Of a stretch of 64,000 nucleotides of DNA, positions 22,795 to 30,547 are shown piece after piece. The translations under genes and the position numbers were made by a program. Each line of letters opens with the position of its first letter. Within the stretch, counting starts at the first letter, position 1. Origin of the DNA: Embleya scabrispora DSM 41855 (GTDB taxonomy: Bacteria > Actinomycetota > Actinomycetes > Streptomycetales > Streptomycetaceae); the NCBI RefSeq assembly GCF_000372745.1, contig NZ_KB889719.1, positions 186,001-250,000 on the forward strand. The letters run 5' to 3'. The notes beneath the pieces are model-generated. The model was not told the origin of the DNA. It did not search any database and worked only from the letters and a program-made list of their open reading frames with translations.

Positions 22795-25164
22795 TCAGGA
22801 GACGGTGAGCGTCAGGGTTCCCGTGTAGGTGCCGGCCGCCTGGTACGCCGGGATCGCGAGGGACAGGCCCGCGTTCGCGGTGAATACGCCACCGGTCTTG
22901 TGCGCCGGGTCCGTCGACGCCGCCGAGCTGCACAGCAGCCCGCCGTTGACGGTACCCGCCGAGCCGGTCACGACCTGGCTCGCCGAGTTCGGCTCGGCCA
23001 CGCACCGGGGCGTCCAGGACAACGCGGAGGCGGGCAGCGAGTTGCCGCCCTCCGCCTTGAAGTCCGAGACGGAACCGGTGAGTTGCCAACCGAGGGTGCC
23101 CTTGCGGGCATCGGTGACGGTGACCGCGTTCAGCGCGCCCGTCATCGACTGCTCACGGTTCGCGAACGGGACGTCCGCGAGCACGACGCCGTTGCCGGCC
23201 TGGGTCATCGACAGCGTCCCCGGCTCCTCACCGGGACCGCCGCCACCTTCGAAGGTGAACGCGGCGAGTGCCATCTTGTTGCGGTCGCTCTTCTCGGATG
23301 CCCGGATCTGCGTCGTGCCGGGCTTGGTCACCGTCAGATCGACGGCGAACGTACCGTCCGCGGTCGCGGTGGCCTCCACCGTGTCGCCGGTGGCACCGAG
23401 GGCCGCGTCCAGGGTCTCCAGCACGACGGCCGCGCCGGGGGTGAAGTTCTTCCCCGTCACATGTGCCTTCGTACCCGAGGGGCCCCGGTTCGGCGTGGCG
23501 GCGATCTCGCGCGGCAGTACGACCGCCGAGGTGATCGTGACCGGCGCCGTCAACGAGGTGACTCCGACGGTGACCTTGACCAGGTACTTGCCCGGCGTCA
23601 CCTGCGCGCCGAGCGTGGCCTGCGCGGTGAGCGCGCCGCCCTGTGCCACCGAGCCGGACCCGGCGACGAACGCCGAGCCGGAGCAGTCCGAACCGTCCTC
23701 CGCACACAGCTGGACCTGCGGATTGCCCTGGCCGGTCGGCCAGTTCGCCCCGGACAGCTTCACGACGTCACCCGGCTCGAGCAGGCTCTGATCCACGATC
23801 AGATTTGCCTGGTCGGGTCGGCCGACCGCGATCGAGTGCGAGACCTCCGGAGTTCCGGTGGGTACGCCGCTCGACGAGATGGTGATGACCTTCAAGCCGT
23901 ATCCGGCGGGAGCCAGATCGATGCGGCCCGCCTTGGTGATCTTGAAGGTGCCCTTCATGTCGCCGACCTTGAGCACCTCGCCGCCCGGAGTGGCCGGGTT
24001 GCCCTTGGGCCCGCTGACCGACACGTCGCCGGTCTGCGCGCCGGAGAGCTTCACGGTGCCGCTGGGCGTCACCGTGTCCTTGAGCGCGACCACCCAGCTG
24101 GAGGGGTTGCGCGGGTAGCCGATCCACTTCCAGTCGACGGTGACCTCGTCGCCGATCTCGTACCACGGCTTCGCCGGGGACACCGAGAGCGCGACCTGGG
24201 GTTCCCAGGCGAAGACGGGGCCGTTGCCCCACGCCGGGGTGTAGCGCACGCCGTACGTGACCGGCTCGGAGTGTCGCAGCGCGTCCTTGGTGACCGAGAT
24301 CGGCACCAGGACCGACGCGGTACCCGAGGTGATCCGGAGCTGGCGTACCGCGTCCGACAACCCGGCGGCCACTCGGACCTGGCCCGACAACTTTCCGGAG
24401 GCGTCGACGGTGAGGGTGGAGCCCGACGCCCCTTCCGCCGCACAGGCTTTGCCGTTCAGGTCGCACAATTCGACGTTGACACCGCTCGCGCCGACCGGCC
24501 AGTTCTCCCCGGTCGCGTCGACGGCCGCGCCCGGCCGGACCACGTTCCAGCCCAATGCCACGGTCGCCGGCTTGACCGTGCCGTCCACCGCGAGTGTCGC
24601 GCCCACACCCGGGGTGCCGTTGGGCGTGCACGGCGTGTCCCAACTGCCGAACATGTTCGCGGTGCTCGTGTAGCCGCCGGGGGAGAGCTTCAGTTCGCCC
24701 GGCTTGGCGATCTTCAACTTGCCCGTCATGGTCGACAGCCACAACTTCTCGCCGCCGGGGGTCTGCGCGTTCTTCTGCGGACCCTCCATGGCGATCTCGC
24801 CACCCTGCGCGCCGGAGACCAGGACCTTGCCCCGCGGCTTGACCGCGTCGGCGTTGACGGTCACGGAGGAAGGGTTCTTCGCCGCGTCCTTCCAGGTCCA
24901 GGTGACGGTGACCTCGTCGCCCACGTTGTACTTGGGCTTGACCGGATCGACCGTGAGGTCGACCTGGGCGTCGAAGTCGAACGGACCGCCACCGACGCTC
25001 GGCGGTATGCAGTGCACGTTGTACGTCACAGGAGCCGCGCTCGCGGACTGTGCCCCCGCGCCCACGCCCAGGGCACCGGCCACGAGGGCGGTACCGAGCA
25101 CGCCGGCCACACGCTTGTTGCGGAGTCTGGACCCAGTGCTTTCCCTGGTTCTTGGTCTGAGCAT
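22795..25164 (-). CDS. large secreted WxL-like protein with duplicated T1-Ig (T1-Ig-T1-Ig-IPT-WxL)
   Basis: A 789-residue exported protein, the largest of the cluster. Signal peptide residues 1-42 (MLRPRTRESTGSRLRNKR ... ASA-A). T1a (about 44-175): VHCIPPSVG, YNVGDEVTVTWTW, DTPCTPNG. Ig-a (about 185-280): VELCDLNGKACAA. T1b (about 290-420): EIGDEVTVDWKW and the same GTVKLSGAQTG...NPATPGGE run, but without either Cys. Ig-b (about 430-525): VQLCAEDGSDCSG. IPT-like (about 530-625): IAATPNRGPSGTKAHVTGKNF. WxL-like (about 640-789): MTGALNAVTVTDARKGTLGW, QLTGSVSDF, terminal YTGTLTLTVS. ATG 25164 follows GAGGAGGGACAGCACCAC. Confidence 0.83.
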   Translation of the reverse strand: MLRPRTRESTGSRLRNKRVAGVLGTALVAGALGVGAGAQSASAAPVTYNVHCIPPSVGGGPFDFDAQVDLTVDPVKPKYNVGDEVTVTWTWKDAAKNPSSVTVNADAVKPRGKVLVSGAQGGEIAMEGPQKNAQTPGGEKLWLSTMTGKLKIAKPGELKLSPGGYTSTANMFGSWDTPCTPNGTPGVGATLAVDGTVKPATVALGWNVVRPGAAVDATGENWPVGASGVNVELCDLNGKACAAEGASGSTLTVDASGKLSGQVRVAAGLSDAVRQLRITSGTASVLVPISVTKDALRHSEPVTYGVRYTPAWGNGPVFAWEPQVALSVSPAKPWYEIGDEVTVDWKWIGYPRNPSSWVVALKDTVTPSGTVKLSGAQTGDVSVSGPKGNPATPGGEVLKVGDMKGTFKITKAGRIDLAPAGYGLKVITISSSGVPTGTPEVSHSIAVGRPDQANLIVDQSLLEPGDVVKLSGANWPTGQGNPQVQLCAEDGSDCSGSAFVAGSGSVAQGGALTAQATLGAQVTPGKYLVKVTVGVTSLTAPVTITSAVVLPREIAATPNRGPSGTKAHVTGKNFTPGAAVVLETLDAALGATGDTVEATATADGTFAVDLTVTKPGTTQIRASEKSDRNKMALAAFTFEGGGGPGEEPGTLSMTQAGNGVVLADVPFANREQSMTGALNAVTVTDARKGTLGWQLTGSVSDFKAEGGNSLPASALSWTPRCVAEPNSASQVVTGSAGTVNGGLLCSSAASTDPAHKTGGVFTANAGLSLAIPAYQAAGTYTGTLTLTVS

Positions 25165-25364
25165 GTGGTGCTGTCCCTCCTCGGGATGCCTGCCTGGCCC
25201 GCCGGGGGAGCGGGCAGTCGAACACCACACCGGGACCGGTCCGCCGCCGTCGGTGACCCGCGCGGCGCGGGGCGGTCGATTCGGTGCCGTGCGCCGATTC
25301 GACGTCGGCGGGGTGACACCCGACCCCACCGTTGTCACCCGGTCGTTCTGCTGATGCCCTCTCC

Positions 25365-25423
25365 TGAAACCTGTTCCAGAAAACAGCGCCTCCCATTGAG
25401 CCCGGGGGCGTTTGCGAAGTCAA
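25365..25423 (-). promoter_or_regulatory. cluster-type promoter and operator, 22795-25164 gene
   Basis: Minus strand: TTGACT (25423-25418), 18 bases, TCAATG (25399-25394), 15 bases, then the palindrome read on plus as TGAAACCTGTTCCA (25365-25378). Confidence 0.7.
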
Positions 25424-25495
25424 CAGCGGAACGCGATCCGACGACAACGATTTGTGTGCGCACTCGCCGGGCGTTCGACGGGTGGGAATGGGCGA

Positions 25496-25538
25496 CGGGA
25501 CGCCCACCGCGCAGTGAGGGAATGCGGCGGACGCCCCG
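25496..25538 (-). terminator. probable terminator of the 25562-26884 gene
   Basis: CGGGACGCCCACCGC (25496-25510) faces GCGGCGGACGCCCCG (25524-25538). The three non-Watson-Crick positions become G-U pairs only in minus-strand RNA, which is the direction of the gene ending 24 bases above. Confidence 0.6.
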
Positions 25539-25561
25539 TGCCGATGAACCGATGCCTACTG

Positions 25562-26884
25562 TCAGGAAACCGACAGGGTCAGCGTCGCGCTGTAGTCGCC
25601 GGCGCCCTGGTAGGCCGGAACCTTCAGGTCGATGTCGGCGTCGGCGGAGAAGGTGCCACCGGTGTTGGTCGTGCCCTGGGCGACCGAGGCCAGGGTCGCG
25701 CCCGAGCCGATGGTGCCCGCGCTGCCCGCGACCGGGGTGCCCTTGGACTTCTCGTCGGCCTTTGCCGCCTTGGGCTTCCAGGAGAAGTTGTCGGCGGGGA
25801 TGGTCTCGCCGGCCTGGGTGGCGAACTCGGTGATCGAACCGGTCAGCGTCCAGCCGGCGTTGCCGCCGCGCAGGTCGGTCACGGTGACCGTGTTGAGCTT
25901 GCCGGTCATGGTCTGGTCCTGCGCGCTCACGCCGACCTCGGACAGCCGGATGCCGCCGGACTGCTGGCTGATGGACAGCGCGCCCGCGGTGATCGTGCCG
26001 TCCAGCTTCTGGGTCAGGTCGCCGGGCTCGGTCGGGTCGACCTTCTTGCGCACGAGCAACTGCGCCTGGCCGCTGTTGCCTTCGGCGTCGGCCACGGCGA
26101 GGGTGTGGATGCCGTTGGCGACGTTGTCGGCCAGCTTGACGTTGCCGGTCAGGTTGCCGGACGCGTCCACGGCGAGCGTGGAGGCGGCGATTTTGGCGGC
26201 GTCGCCGTCCAGCGTCGCGGTGACCGCACCGGGCGCGAACTTGCTCCCGGTCAGGGCCACTTCACTGCCGGGCTCGACCGCGGTGGAGGGCGCGTTCAGC
26301 ACCGGCTTGTCGGCCGCGCCGACCTTGAGCGTGGCCGAGGGGGCGACCGCGGTGACCGGGTTGCACTTGGTCTCGGCGTCCAGGCCGAACGCCTTGGTGA
26401 AGGTCGAGTACAGGCCCGGGGTCAGCGTCACGTCGCCGGCCTGGGTCAGCTTGACCTTGCCGGTCATGTTGGTGAGCACGAGCTCCTGGCCCGGCAGGGT
26501 TTCCGGGTTGATCCGCTGGCCCTCGACCGCGACCGCGCCGGTGGCCGCGCCGCCCAGGGTGACGCTGCCCTTGGGCAGGGTGGAGTCCTTGTCCACCTTG
26601 CCGACCACGGGGATCTCCGGCGGCGCCTTCGGGTACGACTTCCAGGTCCAGGTGACGGTGACCTCTTCGCCGATGTCGTAGCGCGCCTTGGCGGGCGCCA
26701 CCGACAGGTCGATCTTGAGGTCGCCATCCGGGATGACCAGGTTCGGGACGATCTGGTTGACGCAGTGCGAGGTGTAGTTCACATCGGCCGCGTTCGCGGT
26801 GGGCGCGAGGGCCACCATGCCGACGGTGCCGGCGATCGTCACGACGCCGAGCGACGCGGCGAGTTGCCTGTTTGCCTTGAACAT
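25562..26884 (-). CDS. secreted WxL-like domain protein (T1-Ig-WxL, cysteine-less Ig)
   Basis: A 440-residue exported protein. Signal peptide residues 1-31 (MFKANRQLAASLG ... ANA-A). T1 (about 33-185): SHCVNQI, YDIGEEVTVTWTWKS, closing ETKCNPVT. Ig-like (about 195-275) keeps the strand pattern (STAVEPGSEVALTGSKFAPG ... VTATLDGDAAKIA) but has lost both cysteines. A short charged linker (RKKVDPTEPGDLTQ) replaces the IPT module. WxL-like (about 300-440): MTGKLNTVTVTDLRGGNAGW, TLTGSITEF, terminal YSATLTLSVS. ATG 26884 follows AAAAGGAACGCACC. Confidence 0.82.
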   Translation of the reverse strand: MFKANRQLAASLGVVTIAGTVGMVALAPTANAADVNYTSHCVNQIVPNLVIPDGDLKIDLSVAPAKARYDIGEEVTVTWTWKSYPKAPPEIPVVGKVDKDSTLPKGSVTLGGAATGAVAVEGQRINPETLPGQELVLTNMTGKVKLTQAGDVTLTPGLYSTFTKAFGLDAETKCNPVTAVAPSATLKVGAADKPVLNAPSTAVEPGSEVALTGSKFAPGAVTATLDGDAAKIAASTLAVDASGNLTGNVKLADNVANGIHTLAVADAEGNSGQAQLLVRKKVDPTEPGDLTQKLDGTITAGALSISQQSGGIRLSEVGVSAQDQTMTGKLNTVTVTDLRGGNAGWTLTGSITEFATQAGETIPADNFSWKPKAAKADEKSKGTPVAGSAGTIGSGATLASVAQGTTNTGGTFSADADIDLKVPAYQGAGDYSATLTLSVS

Positions 26885-27059
26885 ATGGTGCGTTCCTTTT
26901 CTCGGATACCGCTCTGCCGGCGCCGGGGAGGGCGGGGCAGCCGAAACATCACTTCGAGCGACCGGGCGCGCCGCCGGGCATGGACATGCCGTGCGGGGCC
27001 TCGGTGCCTCGTGCATGGCCGGGCGGGTGCCGCCGTGAGGTGCGGCCCTGCCGAGCGGG

Positions 27060-27118
27060 TGGAACGTGTTACAGAAATCGTGCGTGATCATTCCGCTTCA
27101 CGTAGATCGCAAAGTCAA
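27060..27118 (-). promoter_or_regulatory. cluster-type promoter and operator, 25562-26884 gene
   Basis: Minus strand: TTGACT (27118-27113), 18 bases, GGAATG (27094-27089), 15 bases, then the palindrome read on plus as TGGAACGTGTTACA (27060-27073), identical to the copy at 22541. Confidence 0.66.
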
Positions 27119-27142
27119 GGGCTTCACCCGTGGAAACGAAAA

Positions 27143-27177
27143 GGACGCCCTCCTCGCACGATGCGAGGAGGGCGTCC
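27143..27177 (-). terminator. terminator of the 27195-28457 gene
   Basis: GGACGCCCTCCTCGCA, loop CGA, TGCGAGGAGGGCGTCC: a perfect 16-bp stem 18 bases below the stop. Confidence 0.88.
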
Positions 27178-27194
27178 CGGTCTCTGACGGTGAC

Positions 27195-28457
27195 TCAGCT
27201 CAGACTGAGCGTCAGGTTCCCGGTGTAGGCGTCGGAGCGCGAGCCGCCGGGGAGCGACAGGTTCAGCAGGGCGTTCGCCTCGAACGCCCCACCGGTGACC
27301 GCGCCGGTGCTCGGGTTCTGCCGACACAGCACTTCGGCGCTGCCGCCGACCGTGCCGGGCACTCCGGTGCCGACGGTGGCGGGCGGGCCCTCGACGGTGG
27401 TGCAGGCGGGGATCCAGGTGAGCCGCTGGGCCGGGACGATCTCGCCGCCCTGGCCGACGAAGTCACTGGCCTGCGCGGTCAGCGTCCAGCCGAGTGTGCT
27501 GCCGCGCCGGTCCAGGATGGACACCGGATTGAGCCGCCCCTCCAACTGCTGCGCGTCGCCGCTGGGTTGGAACTGCGGCATGGTCACGCCGGCCGAGTTC
27601 TGGCGCATGAACAGCGGTCCGGCCACGGTGTCCACGGGGGTCTGCGGCACCTGGCCTGCGGGCGGCGGCGGAAGCGGCGGTGTGCTCGGGGGAGGCGCGG
27701 TCGCCCCGGTGGATGGGCCGGGAGTGGCGCCGGTTCCGCCGAGGGTGGGATCGCCGGTGGCGCCCACGGTGCCGGCGGTCGGGTCGATCGTGGCGCCGCC
27801 GGAGGGTGGGGCGGTGGGCGTGCCCGGGGTGGTGCCGTTGCCGGAGGAGCCGCCGTTGGCGGAGCCACCGCCCGCGCTCTGGCCCGGGGTCTGGGTCATG
27901 CCGACCTGGATGCTCGCCGACACCGGCAGCCGGTCCGGATGGACCGGGGTGCATGGGGAGTCCCGGACCGCGAGCTGCTTGAGCACGTACGCGCCGGGGG
28001 CGAGGTCGATGCGACCCTCGGCGGCGATGGTGAACCGGCCGGTCATGTCCGCGACCGGGAGCGGTTGTGAGCCGCCGACGCTCGGGTGCTTCGCGGGGCC
28101 GGTGAGCACGATGTCGCCGACCTGGGCGTTGGAGAGCTTGACCATGGCATCCGGCGTCTCGGCGTTGGCGGGTACGTCGATCCACGCCCAGGGGTTGCGT
28201 GGCGGCGTGGCCCAGTGCCAGGTGACGGTCACCTCCTCGCCGACCTTGTACGTGCCCTGCTTGGGTGCCGACACGGACAACTCGATCCTGGGCTTCCAGG
28301 TGAAGTCGGGACCGGCCGCGATCGGCGGTCGGCAACTCACCTCGTGCTCCACGGGCGCCGCCTGGGCCCCGGGTGCGACCGCCGTGAGACCTGCCGCGCC
28401 GGCGGCGAGCACGCCCGCCCCCAGCATCGCGAACAGCCTCCTGCGGGGTGGAACCAT
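27195..28457 (-). CDS. secreted WxL-like domain protein (T1-linker-WxL)
   Basis: A 420-residue exported protein. Signal peptide residues 1-34 (MVPPRRRLFAML ... AQA-A). T1 (about 36-185): VSCRPPIAAG, YKVGEEVTVTWHWAT, closing DSPCTPVH. Ig and IPT modules are replaced by a Gly/Pro/Thr/Ser-rich linker (about 190-265) that probably spans the wall. WxL-like (about 270-420): LEGRLNPVSILDRRGSTLGW, TLTAQASDF, two Cys (PACTTV, VLCRQN) and terminal YTGNLTLSLS. ATG 28457 is chosen because the signal peptide starts there; AAGGGAG lies 11 bases upstream. Confidence 0.8.
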   Translation of the reverse strand: MVPPRRRLFAMLGAGVLAAGAAGLTAVAPGAQAAPVEHEVSCRPPIAAGPDFTWKPRIELSVSAPKQGTYKVGEEVTVTWHWATPPRNPWAWIDVPANAETPDAMVKLSNAQVGDIVLTGPAKHPSVGGSQPLPVADMTGRFTIAAEGRIDLAPGAYVLKQLAVRDSPCTPVHPDRLPVSASIQVGMTQTPGQSAGGGSANGGSSGNGTTPGTPTAPPSGGATIDPTAGTVGATGDPTLGGTGATPGPSTGATAPPPSTPPLPPPPAGQVPQTPVDTVAGPLFMRQNSAGVTMPQFQPSGDAQQLEGRLNPVSILDRRGSTLGWTLTAQASDFVGQGGEIVPAQRLTWIPACTTVEGPPATVGTGVPGTVGGSAEVLCRQNPSTGAVTGGAFEANALLNLSLPGGSRSDAYTGNLTLSLS

Positions 28458-28534
28458 GCGCGGGACGCTCCCTTCCCTGTTCTTTGTTCTCGGGGTCCGG
28501 CCGGACCCCGGATCGTTCAGCCTCGGGGATGGCC

Positions 28535-28596
28535 TGAAACGTGTTCCATAAATGGACCAAATGCCCATTGATTCCGCTTGCCTGACGTGGTGTCAA
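28535..28596 (-). promoter_or_regulatory. cluster-type promoter and operator, 27195-28457 gene
   Basis: Minus strand: TTGACA (28596-28591), 18-19 bases, ATCAAT/TCAATG (28572-28566), 17 bases, then the palindrome read on plus as TGAAACGTGTTCCA (28535-28548). Confidence 0.7.
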
Positions 28597-28786
28597 GGGA
28601 TCTCGGCCGGCTGTGACGGGTTCGAGAAGCGCCGGCACGGAGCGTCGCCGTCGACGCGGCCGAGTGTCACGCTCGGGGCCCTTGGTCACCCGCGTTCCGT
28701 ATTCCAGGCGGGGCGGCTCGAGTTCCGTCGGCCGTCACGGCCGCGGTGGTCATCCCCTGGGCGACGCCGAACCGTACGCGCGGTGG

Positions 28787-28813
28787 AGCTCCGGGCGATT
28801 TTTGCCCGGAGCT
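28787..28813. terminator. orphan terminator-like hairpin
   Basis: AGCTCCGGGC, loop GATTTTT, GCCCGGAGCT: a perfect 10-bp stem far from any stop codon. It resembles the gene-end hairpins of the cluster but serves no gene I can identify. Confidence 0.5.
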
Positions 28814-28980
28814 TCGTGGTTTGGGGGCCTTTCGCGCCGTACTTGTACGCGACACGTGTCGAGTTTGTGGGGGCCCGTCAACCGTCTTGTCGACACAGTG
28901 ATTTCGCTGGTCCGCGCGATATGGAACCGTGTCCGACGGATGCAGGTTTTCTGCTTTTCGCTGTTGTCCGCTCATGCCAC

Positions 28981-29036
28981 TTGTCGTACCGTCACCCGAA
29001 GATCTGACGTGACATCAAGTACTGGAACAGTCTCGA
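28981..29036 (+). promoter_or_regulatory. weak cluster-type promoter, 29304-30206 gene
   Basis: TTGTCG (28981-28986), 18 bases, TGACGT (29005-29010), 12 bases, then TGGAACAGTCTCGA (29023-29036), a half-conserved operator. The geometry matches the other cluster promoters but each element is degenerate. Confidence 0.35.
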
Positions 29037-29303
29037 TGTCTCCCGGATGCGCCAAGGGAAGCCCCCTCCAGGGAACGCGAGGCGTGTCCCACCGGTGCTT
29101 GCGTGGTCCGGTTTCCCGCCCGGTCCGCGCCTCGAAAGGGGGAAGTCGGGTGTGGCGACCGCGTGTACCCGATGCGTCGGGGCGCGTGCCGGGTCGGTGC
29201 AGGCCGACACGCCGGAACGGCCCTGCTGAGCGCGCGTCGCTCCGGCCGTTTCGATCAGGACTTCTCGACGAGCAAGAAATCCCCCCGAAGGGAGAACCAC
29301 CGT

Positions 29304-30206
29304 ATGGTCAGGCCCTATAAGCGAACCGCGGGCGGCTTGGCGGCGTTCGCCGTCATGGCGGGCGGCATGCTGGCGTTCGCGCCGCAGGCCGGCGCCGCGC
29401 CGGTCACCACGCAGGTGAAGTGTGACTTCACCGACGATCTGGTCATCAAGGCGATGGACAACAAGACGTCGGTCTCCGGCGCGCAGCCCTTCACGATCAC
29501 CGGCCCCGCCGACGCGACGGCCGGCAAGTCGATTCAACTCGCCATCGACCCGGGTGTCAGCCCCGCGTCCTCCCCGCTCAAGGCCCCCATCAAGATCACC
29601 CCCACGGTCGTCTTCGACGCGAAGTCCGACGGTGGGACCGCGACGCTGACGGCGGTGGGCGCGACCAGCACCATCACGGTGGAGGCGAAGGTCGGGATCG
29701 ACGTTCCGAAGTTCAACGCCAACGTGCAGTTGCCGAGCAATGCCAAGGGCAAGGTCGAGCTGAGCCCCAAGAAGTTCTCGCTGAAGATCGAGGTCATCGA
29801 CCCGCCGCTGGAGTTCACGGTGCCGTGCAACATGACCTCGACGGCGGTTGCCTACTCGGTCACCACCCCGGGCGCCTCGACGAGCAGCGGCTCCACCTCG
29901 GGCACCACGAGCGGCTCCACCTCGGGCACCACGAGCGGCACGACCTCGGGCACCACGAGCGGCACGACCTCGGGCACGACGAGCGGCACGACCTCGGGTA
30001 CCACGAGTGGTACCACCACAGGGACCACGAGTGGCACGAGCTCGGGCACGACGGCCGGCACCACCACCGGCTCGGGCACGCTGCCCAAGACCGGACCGCT
30101 GGACGACGCGCTGTCGATGGGTCTGCTCGGTGGGACCGTCGGGCTGCTCGGCGTCGGCGGGGTGTTGCTCGCGACCCGACGGGTGCGGTCCTCGCGCAAC
30201 GCCTGA
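29304..30206 (+). CDS. sortase-anchored T2 surface protein with TSG-repeat stalk (LPKTG)
   Basis: A 300-residue wall protein. Signal peptide residues 1-31 (MVRPYKRTAGGLA ... AGA-A). T2 (about 33-185): VKCDFTDDLV, DPGVSPASSPLKAP, closing VPCNMTST. Then a stalk of about 65 residues, almost only Thr, Ser and Gly (TSGT repeats, about 190-256). The C-terminus is a classical sorting signal: LPKTG (about residues 258-262), hydrophobic segment MGLLGGTVGLLGVGGVLLA, and RRVRSSR tail. Covalent attachment by a sortase is inferred; no sortase gene is in the window. ATG 29304 follows GAAGGGAG. Confidence 0.88.
   Translation: MVRPYKRTAGGLAAFAVMAGGMLAFAPQAGAAPVTTQVKCDFTDDLVIKAMDNKTSVSGAQPFTITGPADATAGKSIQLAIDPGVSPASSPLKAPIKITPTVVFDAKSDGGTATLTAVGATSTITVEAKVGIDVPKFNANVQLPSNAKGKVELSPKKFSLKIEVIDPPLEFTVPCNMTSTAVAYSVTTPGASTSSGSTSGTTSGSTSGTTSGTTSGTTSGTTSGTTSGTTSGTTSGTTTGTTSGTSSGTTAGTTTGSGTLPKTGPLDDALSMGLLGGTVGLLGVGGVLLATRRVRSSRNA
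29875..30078 (+). repeat. tandem 12-base repeats coding the TSG stalk
   Basis: Imperfect 12-base units of the form ACCTCGGGCACG / ACGAGCGGCACC encode Thr-Ser-Gly-Thr/Ser. About 15 units can be read. The tract is likely to change length by slippage and to be hard to assemble. Confidence 0.8.
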
Positions 30207-30220
30207 CCAAAGCTCGCGGA

Positions 30221-30252
30221 CGGTCGGCCTTCCGGCTTCGGGAGGCCGACCG
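30221..30252 (+). terminator. terminator of the LPKTG-protein gene
   Basis: CGGTCGGCCT (30221-30230) pairs with AGGCCGACCG (30243-30252), extended inward by TCC/GGG; 15 bases after the stop. Confidence 0.78.
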
Positions 30253-30271
30253 CGGCGCTTGCCGGCGGCTA

Positions 30272-30328
30272 TTGACTATGCGGCGGGATCGCGCGTGAAT
30301 GGCACGCCAGAATCTGTAACAGGTTTCA
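30272..30328 (+). promoter_or_regulatory. cluster-type promoter and operator, 30548-32146 gene
   Basis: TTGACT (30272-30277), 18 bases, TGAATG (30296-30301), 13 bases, then TGTAACAGGTTTCA (30315-30328). This is the plus-strand copy of the promoter architecture seen on the minus strand at 22541, 25365, 27060 and 28535. Confidence 0.7.
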
Positions 30329-30547
30329 ATTCGCAGCACACGATCCGTGTCCCGCAGGGGATCGACGGACAGTGAGACGGCCGCCTCGGTCGCGTGCAAC
30401 GAATCTCGAGTGAGGCGTCCGCCCCAGGTACGGCACCGGAGCGCCGGGCCCACGGCAGCGCCACGCTCCTCGGCACCCGCTCCGGTGTGGTGTTCGACCA
30501 CTCCGCCCCCGGCGGCCGGTGGTAACCCCTGAAGGGAGCAGCACCAC

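Larger units (their letters stand above)
25165..25561. other. 397-base interval: promoter of one gene, terminator of the next
   Basis: It holds the promoter and operator of the 22795-25164 gene (25365-25423), about 200 bases above its start codon, and a wobble-paired terminator hairpin of the 25562-26884 gene (25496-25538). The 200-base leader between operator and start codon shows nothing else recognisable. Confidence 0.55.
28458..29303. other. 846-base divergent intergenic region
   Basis: The largest gap of the cluster. It contains the promoter and operator of the minus-strand gene (28535-28596), GACACGTGTC at 28851-28860, an orphan hairpin at 28787-28813, and a weak promoter/operator of the plus-strand gene (28981-29036). 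Open frames in it are arginine-rich high-GC shadows with no signal peptide or module similarity; I see no gene. Confidence 0.6.
30207..30547. other. 341-base interval: terminator, promoter, long leader
   Basis: It contains the terminator of the upstream gene (30221-30252), the cluster-type promoter (30272-30328) and a 220-base leader before the next start codon with nothing recognisable except its ribosome-binding site. Confidence 0.55.

Noticed and set aside
28552-29007. Possible small gene in the 846-base divergent gap
   Set aside because: The frame runs through the promoter and operator of the neighbouring gene and through a hairpin, and its product resembles nothing in the cluster.
29875-30078. 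Regular repeats that could be mistaken for a CRISPR array
   Set aside because: Units are 12 bases, contiguous, in frame and encode TSG repeats of a wall-protein stalk; there are no spacers and no cas genes.
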